The notes below the pieces were generated by a model. The model made no database searches. It was given only the letters and a program-made list of their open reading frames with translations, and was not told the origin of the DNA. A DNA stretch of 64,000 nt from assembly GCF_002310815.1 (NCBI RefSeq), contig NZ_CP011033.1, forward strand, positions 558,001-622,000, written 5' to 3'. The position numbers were made by a program, and so were the translations under genes. The stretch is from Pseudoalteromonas tunicata (GTDB lineage: Bacteria; Pseudomonadota; Gammaproteobacteria; Enterobacterales; Alteromonadaceae). Positions 1 to 8,880 of the stretch are shown in pieces (position 1 is the first letter of the stretch; every line of letters starts with the position of its first letter).

Positions 1-309
1 AGTTCCTCGAGAGTTTCATCATCGACATCAGTGCTAAATGTATCGCTTGTTGGTTCTTCTTCATCGAACTCTGCGGCTTGGCTCGCGGTTAATTTTGCCA
101 GCTCAGATAGTTTACCGCTGCCTAATACTGTGATGCGTTTGGTCGATGCTTGTCGCTGTGTTTGGCTGCCAACCACATCAAAACCAAGGGTTGTAACTAG
201 ACGTGCCAGTTCGGCTAGCGATTCTTCGGCTTCATGCTCTTTTTGTTGAGGAGTGCGAATAGAAATAAGCAGCGCGCGATGCTGCAAAGCGTTTTGACTA
301 AAGGGCATA
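1..309 (-). CDS. HflX-like GTPase, N-terminal part (runs off left edge)
   Basis: Reading leftward from an ATG at 309 there is an open frame of 103 codons that continues past base 1. The product starts MPFSQNALQHRALLIS and has the N-terminal HflX-type pattern: helix, then ...LVTTLGFDVVGSQ..., then ...LGSGKLSELAKL... . In HflX this domain precedes the G domain of a ribosome-splitting GTPase; the G domain would lie outside the window. An upstream in-frame ATG at 324 exists, but 309 has a better Shine-Dalgarno (GAGG about 8 bases upstream). After residue 85 there is an acidic stretch (DEEEPTSD) unlike E. coli HflX, so this may be a paralogue rather than the Hfq-linked hflX. Only the first ~100 residues are visible. 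Confidence 0.65.
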
Positions 310-553
310 ATAGCAAACCTCATAGGTGCAAATGATGGCGTGATCCTAAGCTTTTTATTGGTACTTGCCTATGAAATTAACTGATTTTATATCATCTTTT
401 TGCATTGACTTTTAAAAATGTGGTTGCTAGAAATTGAGCGCTTTTAAGCGTTGATTTACAGATGTGGATCAGAAAGCTATATATTTGAAAATAAATAAAA
501 ATATTTTAGTTTCAGAAGTTAAAAATAAGAAGTTATAAAGAGGGAGTTGAAAT

Positions 554-585
554 ACGGGATAAAACCATTTTGGCGTTTATCCCGT
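554..585. terminator. Inverted repeat downstream of the FKBP gene
   Basis: Perfect 10-bp arms (ACGGGATAAA / TTTATCCCGT) around a 12-base loop, just 3' of the FKBP gene on the minus strand. The T tract is poor on both strands, so its function as a terminator is uncertain. Confidence 0.4.
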
Positions 586-596
586 TAATTATACGT

Positions 597-1085
597 TTAG
601 TTTATTGCTAATAATTCGACATCAAAAATCAGTAATGAAGCCGGTGGGATTTTGCCAACGCTGCGATTACCGTAGGCTAATTTGTGCGGGATGAAAAAGC
701 GCATTTTATCGCCTTCTTTCATCAGTTGTAGGCCTTCAGTCCAACCGGGGATCACTTGATTAAGCCCAAAGCTAATCGGCTCACCGCGCTTAACTGAACT
801 ATCAAATGTTGTGCCATCGATGAGGGTACCATGATAATGCACATTAACTGTGCTAGTCGCTGCAGGATGAGTTGTGCCATTGCCTTCGCTTAATAATAAA
901 TACTGTAAACCAGACGGTGTTTCCATCACGTTTTCAACTTGGCGGTTGGCGGCTAAAAAGGTTTGCTCGGCAGCAATGTTGTTTGCAGCTTGAGCTTTGG
1001 TTGCTTGTGCGTTTCGATAGAGGAAAACACATGTCACAGCGATGAGGATAAATAAAATGATATTAGTCATATTAGATTTAGGCAT
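597..1085 (-). CDS. FKBP-type peptidyl-prolyl cis-trans isomerase, membrane-anchored
   Basis: 162 residues. One N-terminal hydrophobic segment (about residues 7-24, NIILFILIAVTCVFLY) is followed by a short linker and a single FKBP domain (about 60-160) with the family blocks VHYHGTLIDGTTFDSS, QVIPGWTEGLQLMKEGDK and IPPASLLIFDVELL. It should catalyse prolyl isomerisation on the periplasmic face, tethered to the inner membrane. A second in-frame ATG at 1070 would give a protein starting MTNIIL, and neither start has a strong ribosome site. It lies 49 bases downstream of the old-yellow-enzyme gene on the same strand and may be the last gene of that operon. The FKBP assignment is secure; the substrate is unknown. 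Confidence 0.9.
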   Translation of the reverse strand: MPKSNMTNIILFILIAVTCVFLYRNAQATKAQAANNIAAEQTFLAANRQVENVMETPSGLQYLLLSEGNGTTHPAATSTVNVHYHGTLIDGTTFDSSVKRGEPISFGLNQVIPGWTEGLQLMKEGDKMRFFIPHKLAYGNRSVGKIPPASLLIFDVELLAIN

Positions 1086-1134
1086 AAATTAATTTGGCTC
1101 TAGTTTAAGGGAATTGATCAAAAACGTCATGTAG

Positions 1135-2223
1135 CTATTGCTGCTTAATTTCATTTGGTACACAACGTAAATATTGGTTTGGGATAGCAATTTTAGCACC
1201 AAGCTGTTTTGCGGCATGCCAAGGCCAATGCGGTTGGTAAATAATGGCTCGTGCAAGACCGATGGCATCAGCTTGCTGTGCATTGATGATATCTTCAGCT
1301 TGTTGCGGCTCGGTAATAAGGCCTACTGCAATCACAGGAATAGCTACTTTGGCTTTAATGGCTTGTGCAAAAGGCACTTGAAATCCCGGTGCTGCTGGAA
1401 TGTGCTGCGCAGGACTTAAGCCGCCTGTTGAGACATGGATAAAATCACAGCCCAGTTGAGCTAAGTTTACCGCTAGTTGCTCTGTTTGGACTAAATCCCA
1501 GCCACCATCAACCCAATCCGTGGCTGAAACCCGCACTCCTAAAGTGAATTTTTCACCCACAGCCGCTCGTATTGCTGTGAATATTTCAATTAAAAAACGG
1601 CAACGATTGGTAAAATTACCACCGTATTGATCGGTTCGGCTATTTGACAGTGGCGATAAAAATTGATGGATTAAATAGCCATGGGCAGCATGAAGTTCAA
1701 TGCCGTTTAATCCAAGAGCTTGGGAACGTTTGGCAGCCATAACAAATTGGTCGATTAGCAGAGTTATTTGCTGTTGCGTTAATTCTGTAGGTGTTTGAAA
1801 ATCTTCGTTATACGCCTGTGCTGAACATGATTCAACTTGCCAGCCGTGTAAGTCATCGGCAGCTCTTGCCCCTTGTTTTTGCCAAGGTGTATAGGCCGAT
1901 GCTTTGCGACCAGCATGAGCGAGTTGAATAAGGATGGGCATGTCGCTGTGAGCTCGGGCAATGCTCAGCGATTGGGCTAAAGCCTGCTGGCAATCATCAT
2001 CCCAAAGACCTAAATCTAGATGGCTAATGCGCCCTTGTGGGGACACCGCGGTTGCTTCTAAAATCAGTGCTCCAGCGCCAGAATGTAATAGCTGACTCCA
2101 GTGAGCAGTATGCCAGTGTGTTGCTTGACCATTATGGGCACTGTATTGGCACATAGGTGCAATAATTATCCGGTTACTTAGCTGACAAGCACCTAATTTA
2201 AGTGAAGAAAACAATAAACTCAT
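1135..2223 (-). CDS. NADH:flavin oxidoreductase, old yellow enzyme family (YqjM/NamA-like)
   Basis: 362 residues from the ATG at 2223 (AGG 9 bases upstream, then MSLLFSSLKLGACQLSNR). The frame stays open further upstream but that part overlaps the neighbouring gene and has no family similarity. The FMN-binding TIM barrel shows family blocks NRIIIAPMCQYSA near the start, the active-site HAAHGYLIHQF, SNSRTDQYGGN and GVRVSATD, and a C-terminal phosphate-binding region (IGLARAIIYQPHWPW). Enzymes of this class reduce activated C=C bonds of enones with NAD(P)H. It starts 29 bases after the GlpD-like gene and is probably co-transcribed with it. The physiological substrate cannot be read from sequence. 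Confidence 0.92.
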   Translation of the reverse strand: MSLLFSSLKLGACQLSNRIIIAPMCQYSAHNGQATHWHTAHWSQLLHSGAGALILEATAVSPQGRISHLDLGLWDDDCQQALAQSLSIARAHSDMPILIQLAHAGRKASAYTPWQKQGARAADDLHGWQVESCSAQAYNEDFQTPTELTQQQITLLIDQFVMAAKRSQALGLNGIELHAAHGYLIHQFLSPLSNSRTDQYGGNFTNRCRFLIEIFTAIRAAVGEKFTLGVRVSATDWVDGGWDLVQTEQLAVNLAQLGCDFIHVSTGGLSPAQHIPAAPGFQVPFAQAIKAKVAIPVIAVGLITEPQQAEDIINAQQADAIGLARAIIYQPHWPWHAAKQLGAKIAIPNQYLRCVPNEIKQQ

Positions 2224-2252
2224 GATGTAACCTGTGATCAATAAAAGAGAGT

Positions 2253-3434
2253 TTATTGTAATGGGAGGTCGTCTACATCTGCAATAGGCTGGCGTGGCCC
2301 TAGTTGCTCCATTAACCAATCGAGCGAACTTTTGGCAGTACTTCTAAAAGTTGTTAGTTTTCCACCATAGACATTAAGCAGGTTAGGGTGACCATCCGGG
2401 CTGTGAAATAAGGTATCACGTGGTTTTGCAAACGCATTGCCTGTTTGTTTTGGTAAGACGCGAACGCCACAAAATGTCGCACTAATTTTTGCTGTAAGTT
2501 GCTCTAGATTGCCATGAGCAGGAAAGTAGTGGTGATAAATACCGAGTAAATAATCTTGTTCTTGTTGGCTGGGAATGGGCTTTTGTTCAAGTGATGTGAT
2601 TTCAAGTTCTGTGGTGCCTAGTAAGGTTTTACCATACCAAGGAATAACAAAAACAACTCGATTATCGAAGCATGACTCAAGATAAACAATGCCATCTTGT
2701 GCCGGGATATCAAGTACTAAATGGCTGCCTTGCACCCATTCAATTGCTTCACTTTGCGCTGCAGGAGATACTTTTGCCAACACCTGATTGACCCAAGGGC
2801 CAGCTGCATTTATCACCATTTTGGCTTGTGTGGTATTGGCTTGATTATCTTTTAGGTAATGTACAAGGTAACCTTGATAATTCTTCTCAATTTTATTGCA
2901 TGATGCGCGTGAAGTGATGGCTGCGCCTAATTGTGAGGCGCTGCGAGCAACCGCTTGCGTGAGTAATGCATCGTCAGTTTGTGCATCCCAATATTGAAAT
3001 ACGGTTTTTAACCCATCGTGTTTAAGGCCTTTGAGGGTCTTAACTTGTTCATTGGTTAATGTTTTAAAACGACCTAAAGAGTCAAATCCACTTAAAAGTG
3101 CATAAAGTGATAAACCAATGCGAATTTGCCAACTTGGTCGCTGACTTGTTTGATAAATAGGAATATAAAAAGGAATTGGTTTGACTAAGGTTGGTGCGAG
3201 CGTCAGTAAGGCTCTGCGTTCATGCAGTGCCTTGTGGACTAAATGAAACTGCGCGGTTTCAAGATAACGCAAACCACCGTGGATCAGCTTACTTGAATTG
3301 GCGGAAGTTTGTTGGCCTATTACACCTTGTTCGAGTAGTTGTACCCGATATCCTTGAGCGCTTGCAAATTGTGCAATGCCAACGCCAGTGATGCCACCAC
3401 CAATAATTACAACATCCACTGCTAAATTTTTCAT
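2253..3434 (-). CDS. glpD: Glycerol-3-phosphate dehydrogenase-like FAD oxidoreductase (short GlpD)
   Basis: 393 residues from ATG 3434 (GGGG 5-8 bases upstream); an alternative ATG at 3455 adds seven residues. The Rossmann FAD motif is clear (VVIIGGGITGVGIA), as are the GlpD blocks SSKLIHGGLRYLE, NAAGPWVNQVL and NVYGGKLTTFRSTA near the C-terminus. Such enzymes oxidise sn-glycerol 3-phosphate to dihydroxyacetone phosphate and pass electrons to quinone. The E. coli protein is about 500 residues with a C-terminal helical domain; here the protein ends soon after the GGKLTTF block, so that domain is missing. It could therefore have another substrate. It is the first gene of a likely GlpD-OYE-FKBP operon. 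Confidence 0.8.
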   Translation of the reverse strand: MKNLAVDVVIIGGGITGVGIAQFASAQGYRVQLLEQGVIGQQTSANSSKLIHGGLRYLETAQFHLVHKALHERRALLTLAPTLVKPIPFYIPIYQTSQRPSWQIRIGLSLYALLSGFDSLGRFKTLTNEQVKTLKGLKHDGLKTVFQYWDAQTDDALLTQAVARSASQLGAAITSRASCNKIEKNYQGYLVHYLKDNQANTTQAKMVINAAGPWVNQVLAKVSPAAQSEAIEWVQGSHLVLDIPAQDGIVYLESCFDNRVVFVIPWYGKTLLGTTELEITSLEQKPIPSQQEQDYLLGIYHHYFPAHGNLEQLTAKISATFCGVRVLPKQTGNAFAKPRDTLFHSPDGHPNLLNVYGGKLTTFRSTAKSSLDWLMEQLGPRQPIADVDDLPLQ

Positions 3435-3595
3435 AGCAACCCCATTGATAATCATCAGACTAACATAGCATAAAAATAAACAGTTAACTCAGCAGCTTAA
3501 AATAATTTTATTTCGTTATGCTGCAAACCTAGATACGGTATGGCTAATGGATATTCGTTTTTAAATTAGTAGTTGGCGAAATAATCGCCGTATCA

Positions 3596-4048
3596 TTATT
3601 TCATTTGAGCCTGATGTAAGATTTTATCTAGATGGTTTGCGAAGTTTTGTCTATCGGCCTGACTGAGTGCGGCTGGGCCTCCCGTGTGAATGCCACTGGC
3701 GCGTAAGGTATCCATAAAGTCGCGCACATTTAGGCGAGATTTTATATTTTCTTTCGTAAACAATTCTCCACGATGACTCAGTGCTTGTCCCCCTTTTGTT
3801 ATGATTTCGTCCGCTAAAGGAATGTCGCTAGTAATGACTAAATCATTTGGATTACAGCGCCGTACGATTTCATTGTCTGCGACATCAAATCCTGCACTGA
3901 CCTGTAATGTTTTAATATAAAGAGAAGGGGGGACTTTTAAAGGTTGATTGGCAACAAATAGAGCGACTATTTTGGTCCGCTCAGCGGCGCGGTATAAAAT
4001 ATCTTTAATTACGATTGGACAGGCATCGGCATCAACCCAAATATTCAT
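3596..4048 (-). CDS. yaiI: YaiI/YqxD family protein (UPF0178, DUF188)
   Basis: 150 residues, the usual family length. The conserved N-terminus ([18 protein letters not shown]), the central [13 protein letters not shown] and the [10 protein letters not shown] segment identify the family. It has a PIN/NYN-like fold with conserved acidic residues (D6, D8 and the Asp pair in SDIPLAD), suggesting a metal-dependent nuclease fold, but no activity is established. It is a single gene; the space to the cold-shock gene holds the latter's promoter and leader. Confidence 0.92.
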   Translation of the reverse strand: MNIWVDADACPIVIKDILYRAAERTKIVALFVANQPLKVPPSLYIKTLQVSAGFDVADNEIVRRCNPNDLVITSDIPLADEIITKGGQALSHRGELFTKENIKSRLNVRDFMDTLRASGIHTGGPAALSQADRQNFANHLDKILHQAQMK

Positions 4049-4268
4049 CTTTTCACTTCACATTTAATCATTTTAGATAGAGAACAACATGATCGGATGC
4101 ATCAGGGTTTTTGTAAAGACTCAGGCCTTCAAAAAGTGTGGAATGCTGGTTGATTTGAGTAATTACTCAAAAGTCTTTTTACCTTTGAATAAAAAAACGT
4201 AAATTAATCAGTGGTAAAGCAACTAAAAAAAAGATAGTAAACAGGCTTGATTTAATTGAGGATACCCT

Positions 4269-4452
4269 TTGACTGTTGTTAAAACTTATATATAATGATC
4301 TTGTCTGAAAGTAAGTCTAGTATTTATGCACACCATTTTGATGTTTTATTTACAGTACCGATGTCCTGTTTTTAAAAAAGTAATGGCAGCACTTCCAGCC
4401 GAATTGTCTCAATTTTGAGACTTTATTATTTTTGATTTAATAGGATAGAATT
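4269..4452 (+). promoter_or_regulatory. Sigma-70 promoter and long 5' leader of the cold-shock gene
   Basis: A near-consensus promoter is visible: -35 TTGACT at 4269-4274, 16-base spacer, -10 TATAAT at 4291-4296. Transcription should start near 4303, leaving a leader of about 150 bases before the ATG at 4453. A leader of this length is typical of cspA-type genes, where it folds differently with temperature. The rest of 4049-4268 shows no gene. Confidence 0.7.
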
Positions 4453-4662
4453 ATGTCTACAACTACTACTGGTACAGTTAAATGGTTCAACGAGTCTAAA
4501 GGCTTTGGTTTCATCGAGCAAGAAAACGGTCCAGACGTTTTCGCACATTTCCGTGCTATCACTGGTACTGGTTTCAAAACACTTGTTGAAGGCCAAAAAG
4601 TACAGTTCAAAGTAACTCAAGGTCAAAAAGGTCCTCAAGCTGAGGAAATCGTAGTACTTTAA
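4453..4662 (+). CDS. Cold-shock protein, CspA family
   Basis: 69 residues forming one cold-shock domain. RNA-binding motifs RNP1 (KGFGFI, residues 16-21) and RNP2 (VFAHF, about 30-34) are both present. The protein begins with the usual [11 protein letters not shown] block. CspA-type proteins bind single-stranded RNA and melt secondary structure. Translation starts at ATG 4453 after TAGGATAGAATT. The strong promoter and the long leader upstream suggest post-transcriptional control as in other cspA genes. Codon use looks highly optimised, consistent with high expression. Which csp paralogue this is (A, D, E or G) cannot be settled from one gene. Confidence 0.97.
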   Translation: MSTTTTGTVKWFNESKGFGFIEQENGPDVFAHFRAITGTGFKTLVEGQKVQFKVTQGQKGPQAEEIVVL

Positions 4663-4673
4663 TTAGTACTCGA

Positions 4674-4749
4674 CTAAACCAATTGGTTTAGACCTTCAGG
4701 CTTAGCGCTTGAACTAAAAAAGGCGATACTGAAAAGTATGGCCTTTTTT
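4674..4749 (+). terminator. Palindrome and rho-independent terminator after the csp gene
   Basis: Right after the stop codon there is a perfect 18-bp palindrome, CTAAACCAATTGGTTTAG (4674-4691). A classic terminator follows at 4716-4749: AAAAAGGC, an imperfect GATACT/AGTATG inner stem, then GCCTTTTTT. The first palindrome may stabilise the 3' end of the mRNA. Confidence 0.8.
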
Positions 4750-4772
4750 GTTTGTTTTAAATTAAGGTTTTT

Positions 4773-5186
4773 ATGTTAGTTATTTCCAATAATGTCACTA
4801 TCGCTGAGTGGGAACTTGAATTTAGTGCCATCAGAGCACAGGGCGCGGGTGGCCAAAATGTTAATAAAGTGTCTAGTGCGATTCACTTGCGATTCGATAT
4901 TACCAATTCAAGTTTACCTGCATTTTATAAAGAACGATTATTAGCGTATTCAGATAGCCGGATCACAAAAGAGGGCGTAGTGATCATTAAAGCTCAGCAA
5001 TATCGTGATCAAGCTCAAAATAAACAAGATGCACTGGAACGATTGGCTGAATTAATAAAACTTGCAACAAAAGTTGAAAAAGCGCGCAGGGAAACACGCC
5101 CAACACGCAGTTCTCAAAAAAAGCGGATGGATAAAAAAACACAAAAAAGTCAAACTAAATCTATGCGCGGCGCAGTGCGCTTTTAA
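4773..5186 (+). CDS. arfB: Alternative ribosome-rescue factor / peptidyl-tRNA hydrolase ArfB (YaeJ)
   Basis: 137 residues, the normal ArfB length. The catalytic GGQ motif is at residues 26-28 within [12 protein letters not shown], as in class I release factors. The C-terminal third is a lysine/arginine-rich tail ([11 protein letters not shown]...), which in ArfB enters the mRNA channel of stalled ribosomes. It hydrolyses peptidyl-tRNA on non-stop ribosomes. The start at ATG 4773 follows AAGG with normal spacing, about 25 bases after the csp terminator. It therefore probably has its own promoter or relies on read-through. Confidence 0.95.
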   Translation: MLVISNNVTIAEWELEFSAIRAQGAGGQNVNKVSSAIHLRFDITNSSLPAFYKERLLAYSDSRITKEGVVIIKAQQYRDQAQNKQDALERLAELIKLATKVEKARRETRPTRSSQKKRMDKKTQKSQTKSMRGAVRF

Positions 5187-5312
5187 ATAAAGCTAAATGG
5201 AGGCAAAAATTAATAACTCTGTTACTCTTAGTTCATAAAAATTATAAACTTTTTGTAAATTTGTGCTGAATTTTACATTATTAGCAGCTAAGAAAATAAG
5301 AGTATCGCCCTT

Positions 5313-8096
5313 GTGCAATTAAACATCTTTATTCGTAGTCCCTTCTTTTTAAAAGCCATTTTATTAGGCCTGTTAGGTGGTGGAATTAATTTGGTTCCGC
5401 TCTATTTCTTGTCGATGACGGAATTCCTTTTTGGTCAAGCGTTTGCGCTGTATGCACTTATTTTTTATGGTCGTCGTTATGCATTGCTAACAAGTGCGAT
5501 TGCTGCAAGTTTTTTATGGATAAAATGGGGCCACGCTTGGCCTAGTATTGCATTTTTACTTGAAATTTTCTGGTTGGCACATTTCTGTCTACAACGAAAA
5601 CATCCCTTACTTGGCTGGGGAATTGTTTATTGGTGTTTGATTGGTTTACCCATTTTAGCTGTAATTGGCTTTTTTATCATGCAGTTACCTCAGTTGGCAT
5701 TAATGACTGCACTGGTCAAGTATTTACTCAATGCGCTGGTTTGCCTGGCTGTTGTTGATATTATTGGTTTTTATTCAAAGCAGTATTTTTCAAGCGGTGA
5801 AACTCAATTGCCGTTAATAAAATTATTGCGTTATAGCGTGAGTTTATTAGTTGGGCTTGCATCGCTCATTATTACTTTAATTTTAATTAATTATAATCAT
5901 CAAAATGTTGAAAATTATGTTCATGCTCAACTCAATGAAAAAGCAAATGATATCGCAATTGCCGTTGATCAGTATTTAAACGAGCATGGAAAAATTATTG
6001 CGGCACAAGCTGATGCTGTTAGTGTAGGGCTCAAACTAGACAGTGCCTTAAACATAATTTCCGAACGTTATCCTGCTTTTATTACAACGTTAGCGACAGA
6101 TGAAAAAGGTAATGTGGTTGCCGCTACTCCTACCGATTTATTAGATAAACTCCGAGATGGGCACGTATCAGTCGCTGATCGAGATTATTTTTTACAAAGC
6201 AAACAAAATACAGAAACTTATATTTCACCGACATTTGAAGGACGAGGGTTTGGCAATGATCCGATAGTGGCCGTTGCTCATGGTATTTTTAAAGACACTG
6301 AATTTAAAGGAATTATTGAAGGTTCTCTTAATTTAGAAGCTTTTTCAGCGTTTAGACCACAATTATTTGATCACAATGTTGAGTTATTAATTTTAGATGG
6401 TGCTCAAAAAGTTGTTTTTAGCTCAAAAAATTTGACCTATCAGGTACTTGAAAAGTTAACACCACAACAAATTACTGCATTTATTAATACTGAAACTACT
6501 CCCGCATTTATCGATAAAGCGCAAAACTCATATTTTAGTGGCATAAAAAAATCTTCACATTATCAATGGCATGTAGTGTTATTGCTCGATAGATCCCATA
6601 TTGATGTGCTTGCTGCCAAATCATGGTTAAAAGCAATGTCGATATTAATGTTGGTGACATTATTAGTTTTTATTTTTATCGCACGCTTAAGTCGTTGGTT
6701 AGTGGCACCCATTGAGTTATTGACTCAAAAAATGCAGGATTTTAAACCTGAAAATAATGCTAAGCAGTCAACGTTAATTGAAAGAAGCTGGTTTGAAGTT
6801 GATACCTTACATCAGCAATTTATTGAGTTAGCAAACAGTTTAAATGTTAACTTTCAAGCATTAGCTGCATCGAACCAAAAAAATGAAGAGTTAAATAATA
6901 AGCTCAGTGAGTTCAACCATGAACTTGCGATAGAGGTAGAGCGAAAAACATTTGAGCTAACACAAAGTGTACACATTGCAGAGCAGGCAAACAAAGCTAA
7001 ATCTATCTTTTTGGCCAATATGAGTCATGAAATCCGTACTCCTATGAATGGGATGATGGGGATGTTAAGTATTGTATTAAAACAGCCCTCACTTAACCCT
7101 GATGTAGTAGATAAACTGCAACTAATTCAAAGTAGTGCGCAAACCTTAATGCAAATTTTAAATGATATTTTAGATTTTTCTAAAATTGAAGCGGGGCAAC
7201 TGACGATTGAACAAGCTCCTGTTGATTTAAAAGCTGTATTTAAAGAATCGTGTGATATTTTTTTGATGTCCTCAATTAAACCAAATGTCGAATTCCGTCT
7301 CGAAGGCATAGAAAATCTGCCTGATCAGTTACTCTGTGATGCGCTAAGGTTACGTCAAATCATTGTTAATTTACTCACCAATGCAGGAAAGTTCACACCT
7401 TGTGGCCACATTAAAGTCTTGGTTAGTTATGATGAAGAGTACCTAAGATTTAGCGTTGCTGATACTGGAATTGGTATCGCAAAAGAGAAACAAGCCCTTC
7501 TTTTTAATGAGTTTAGTCAAGCGGATGTATCTACAACGCGAAAATATGGTGGCACAGGGTTAGGGCTTGCAATTTGTTCACGTTTGGTGACTTTATTGGA
7601 AGGCAATATTGAGTTACAAAGCGAAGAAGGAAAGGGAAGTTGCTTTACTGTTTCATTGCCTATGAAAGCCCCCGAAGAATTAAAAGAGCATGATGAACCT
7701 TTAAATAAGTCGCTTGATTTTACAGGTCATTCAATATTACTGGTTGAAGATAACCCGATTAATCAGCTTGTTGCGCAAACTATGTTACGTGCTTTTGGAT
7801 TTGATGTATCAGTTGCCGAAAATGGTCAGGTTGCACTTGATATGCAAGTTCAGCATCAATTTAAAATAATCCTAATGGACTGTCAGATGCCGATTATGGA
7901 TGGTTATACTGCAACTCAAACGATACGATTAGAGCCAGATGTTTATGGTAAGCCAATTATTATCGCATTAACCGCCAATGCGTTTATGGAAGATAAAGCA
8001 GCATGTTATGGCGCTGGTATGAATGATTTTATTAGTAAGCCGATTGATGAACAGTATTTAATGAAAGTACTCACAAAGTGGAGCGTGCAAGATTAA
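5313..8096 (+). CDS. Hybrid sensor histidine kinase with MASE1-like membrane region, CACHE-like sensor and receiver
   Basis: 927 residues from a GTG start (5313; AAGAG about 11 bases upstream). Order: several membrane helices (about 1-190, MASE1-like), a periplasmic CACHE-like region (about 195-435), a membrane helix (about 440-460), a coiled linker, HisKA with phospho-acceptor His572 (ANMSHEIRTPMNG), HATPase with N box (VNLLTNAGKF), G1 (DTGIGI) and G2 (GGTGLGLAI), then a receiver domain with Asp856 (LMDCQMPIMDG). It should autophosphorylate at the His and relay to its own receiver. No HPt domain and no partner regulator are adjacent, so output must go through a separate HPt protein. The signal is unknown; CACHE domains often bind small metabolites. 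Confidence 0.93.
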   Translation: MQLNIFIRSPFFLKAILLGLLGGGINLVPLYFLSMTEFLFGQAFALYALIFYGRRYALLTSAIAASFLWIKWGHAWPSIAFLLEIFWLAHFCLQRKHPLLGWGIVYWCLIGLPILAVIGFFIMQLPQLALMTALVKYLLNALVCLAVVDIIGFYSKQYFSSGETQLPLIKLLRYSVSLLVGLASLIITLILINYNHQNVENYVHAQLNEKANDIAIAVDQYLNEHGKIIAAQADAVSVGLKLDSALNIISERYPAFITTLATDEKGNVVAATPTDLLDKLRDGHVSVADRDYFLQSKQNTETYISPTFEGRGFGNDPIVAVAHGIFKDTEFKGIIEGSLNLEAFSAFRPQLFDHNVELLILDGAQKVVFSSKNLTYQVLEKLTPQQITAFINTETTPAFIDKAQNSYFSGIKKSSHYQWHVVLLLDRSHIDVLAAKSWLKAMSILMLVTLLVFIFIARLSRWLVAPIELLTQKMQDFKPENNAKQSTLIERSWFEVDTLHQQFIELANSLNVNFQALAASNQKNEELNNKLSEFNHELAIEVERKTFELTQSVHIAEQANKAKSIFLANMSHEIRTPMNGMMGMLSIVLKQPSLNPDVVDKLQLIQSSAQTLMQILNDILDFSKIEAGQLTIEQAPVDLKAVFKESCDIFLMSSIKPNVEFRLEGIENLPDQLLCDALRLRQIIVNLLTNAGKFTPCGHIKVLVSYDEEYLRFSVADTGIGIAKEKQALLFNEFSQADVSTTRKYGGTGLGLAICSRLVTLLEGNIELQSEEGKGSCFTVSLPMKAPEELKEHDEPLNKSLDFTGHSILLVEDNPINQLVAQTMLRAFGFDVSVAENGQVALDMQVQHQFKIILMDCQMPIMDGYTATQTIRLEPDVYGKPIIIALTANAFMEDKAACYGAGMNDFISKPIDEQYLMKVLTKWSVQD

Positions 8097-8105
8097 ATCA
8101 GCGCA

Positions 8106-8131
8106 ATAAAAAAGCCGCGTCCTGCGGCTTT
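8106..8131 (-). terminator. Terminator of the deoB-deoD operon
   Basis: Perfect stem AAAGCCGC (8111-8118) / GCGGCTTT (8124-8131) with a 5-base loop. Read on the minus strand it is followed by a run of T, so it mainly serves deoD; on the plus strand it may help stop the kinase transcript. Confidence 0.75.
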
Positions 8132-8165
8132 GGTTACAACTGTTAGAAGGTACAATAATAAATTA

Positions 8166-8867
8166 TCAAATTGATTCTAGGGCAATTTTAACCATTTCAT
8201 TGAATGTGTTTTGACGCTCTTCAGCTGGTGTTGCTTCACCCGTGATCACATGATCACTCACTGTAAATAGTGCCATAGCTTTAACGCCGTACTCAGCCGC
8301 TACGCCGTATAAACCGGCTGTTTCCATATCAACTGCCAATACGCCTAATTTATCTAAGTCAGCATAAAAAGTCGGGTCTGCTTGGTAGAATGTATCTGTG
8401 GTGAATACATTACCCACTTTTACATTGACGCCTAAGTTACGAGCTGCGTTAACGCCATTTTCGAGTAAACCAAAATCCGCAATCGCTGCAAAATCATAAC
8501 CACGAACACGGGCACGATTAACATTTGAGTCTGTGCTTGCGCCTTGAGCGAAAATAACGTCACGAATTTTTATTTCTGATCCAATACCGCCACAAGTGCC
8601 AATACGGATAAGATTTTTTACGTTGTAGCTACAAATTAGTTCGCGAGCATAAATAGACATTGATGGGATCCCCATACCAGATGCCATAATGCTGACAGGT
8701 TTACCTTTGTAAGTTCCTGTAAAGCCGAACATATTGCGCACGCCAGTGACTTGACGCGCATCGTCTAAAAAGTTCTCTGCAATATATTGAGCGCGAAGAG
8801 GATCGCCTGGCATTAGAACTGTTTCGGCAAAATCGCCTAAAGTTGCGTTGATGTGAGGAGTGCTCAT
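8166..8867 (-). CDS. deoD: Purine nucleoside phosphorylase DeoD
   Basis: 233 residues from ATG 8867 (AGGA upstream). Upstream in-frame codons overlap deoB and are not part of the family. Motifs: phosphate and ribose site [20 protein letters not shown], and the nucleoside-binding [11 protein letters not shown]; the catalytic Asp is in the VSDHVITGE segment. It is a cytoplasmic hexameric enzyme that cleaves purine (deoxy)nucleosides with phosphate to free base and (deoxy)ribose-1-phosphate. It begins 13 bases after the deoB stop, so the two are one operon, and DeoB handles its sugar phosphate product. Confidence 0.97.
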   Translation of the reverse strand: MSTPHINATLGDFAETVLMPGDPLRAQYIAENFLDDARQVTGVRNMFGFTGTYKGKPVSIMASGMGIPSMSIYARELICSYNVKNLIRIGTCGGIGSEIKIRDVIFAQGASTDSNVNRARVRGYDFAAIADFGLLENGVNAARNLGVNVKVGNVFTTDTFYQADPTFYADLDKLGVLAVDMETAGLYGVAAEYGVKAMALFTVSDHVITGEATPAEERQNTFNEMVKIALESI

Positions 8868-8880
8868 AAAAACTATCCTG

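Noticed and set aside
31-249. Plus-strand open frame near the left edge
   Set aside because: It lies opposite the HflX-like frame, which has a good start, RBS and family pattern; the plus frame is a low-complexity Ser/Ala shadow.
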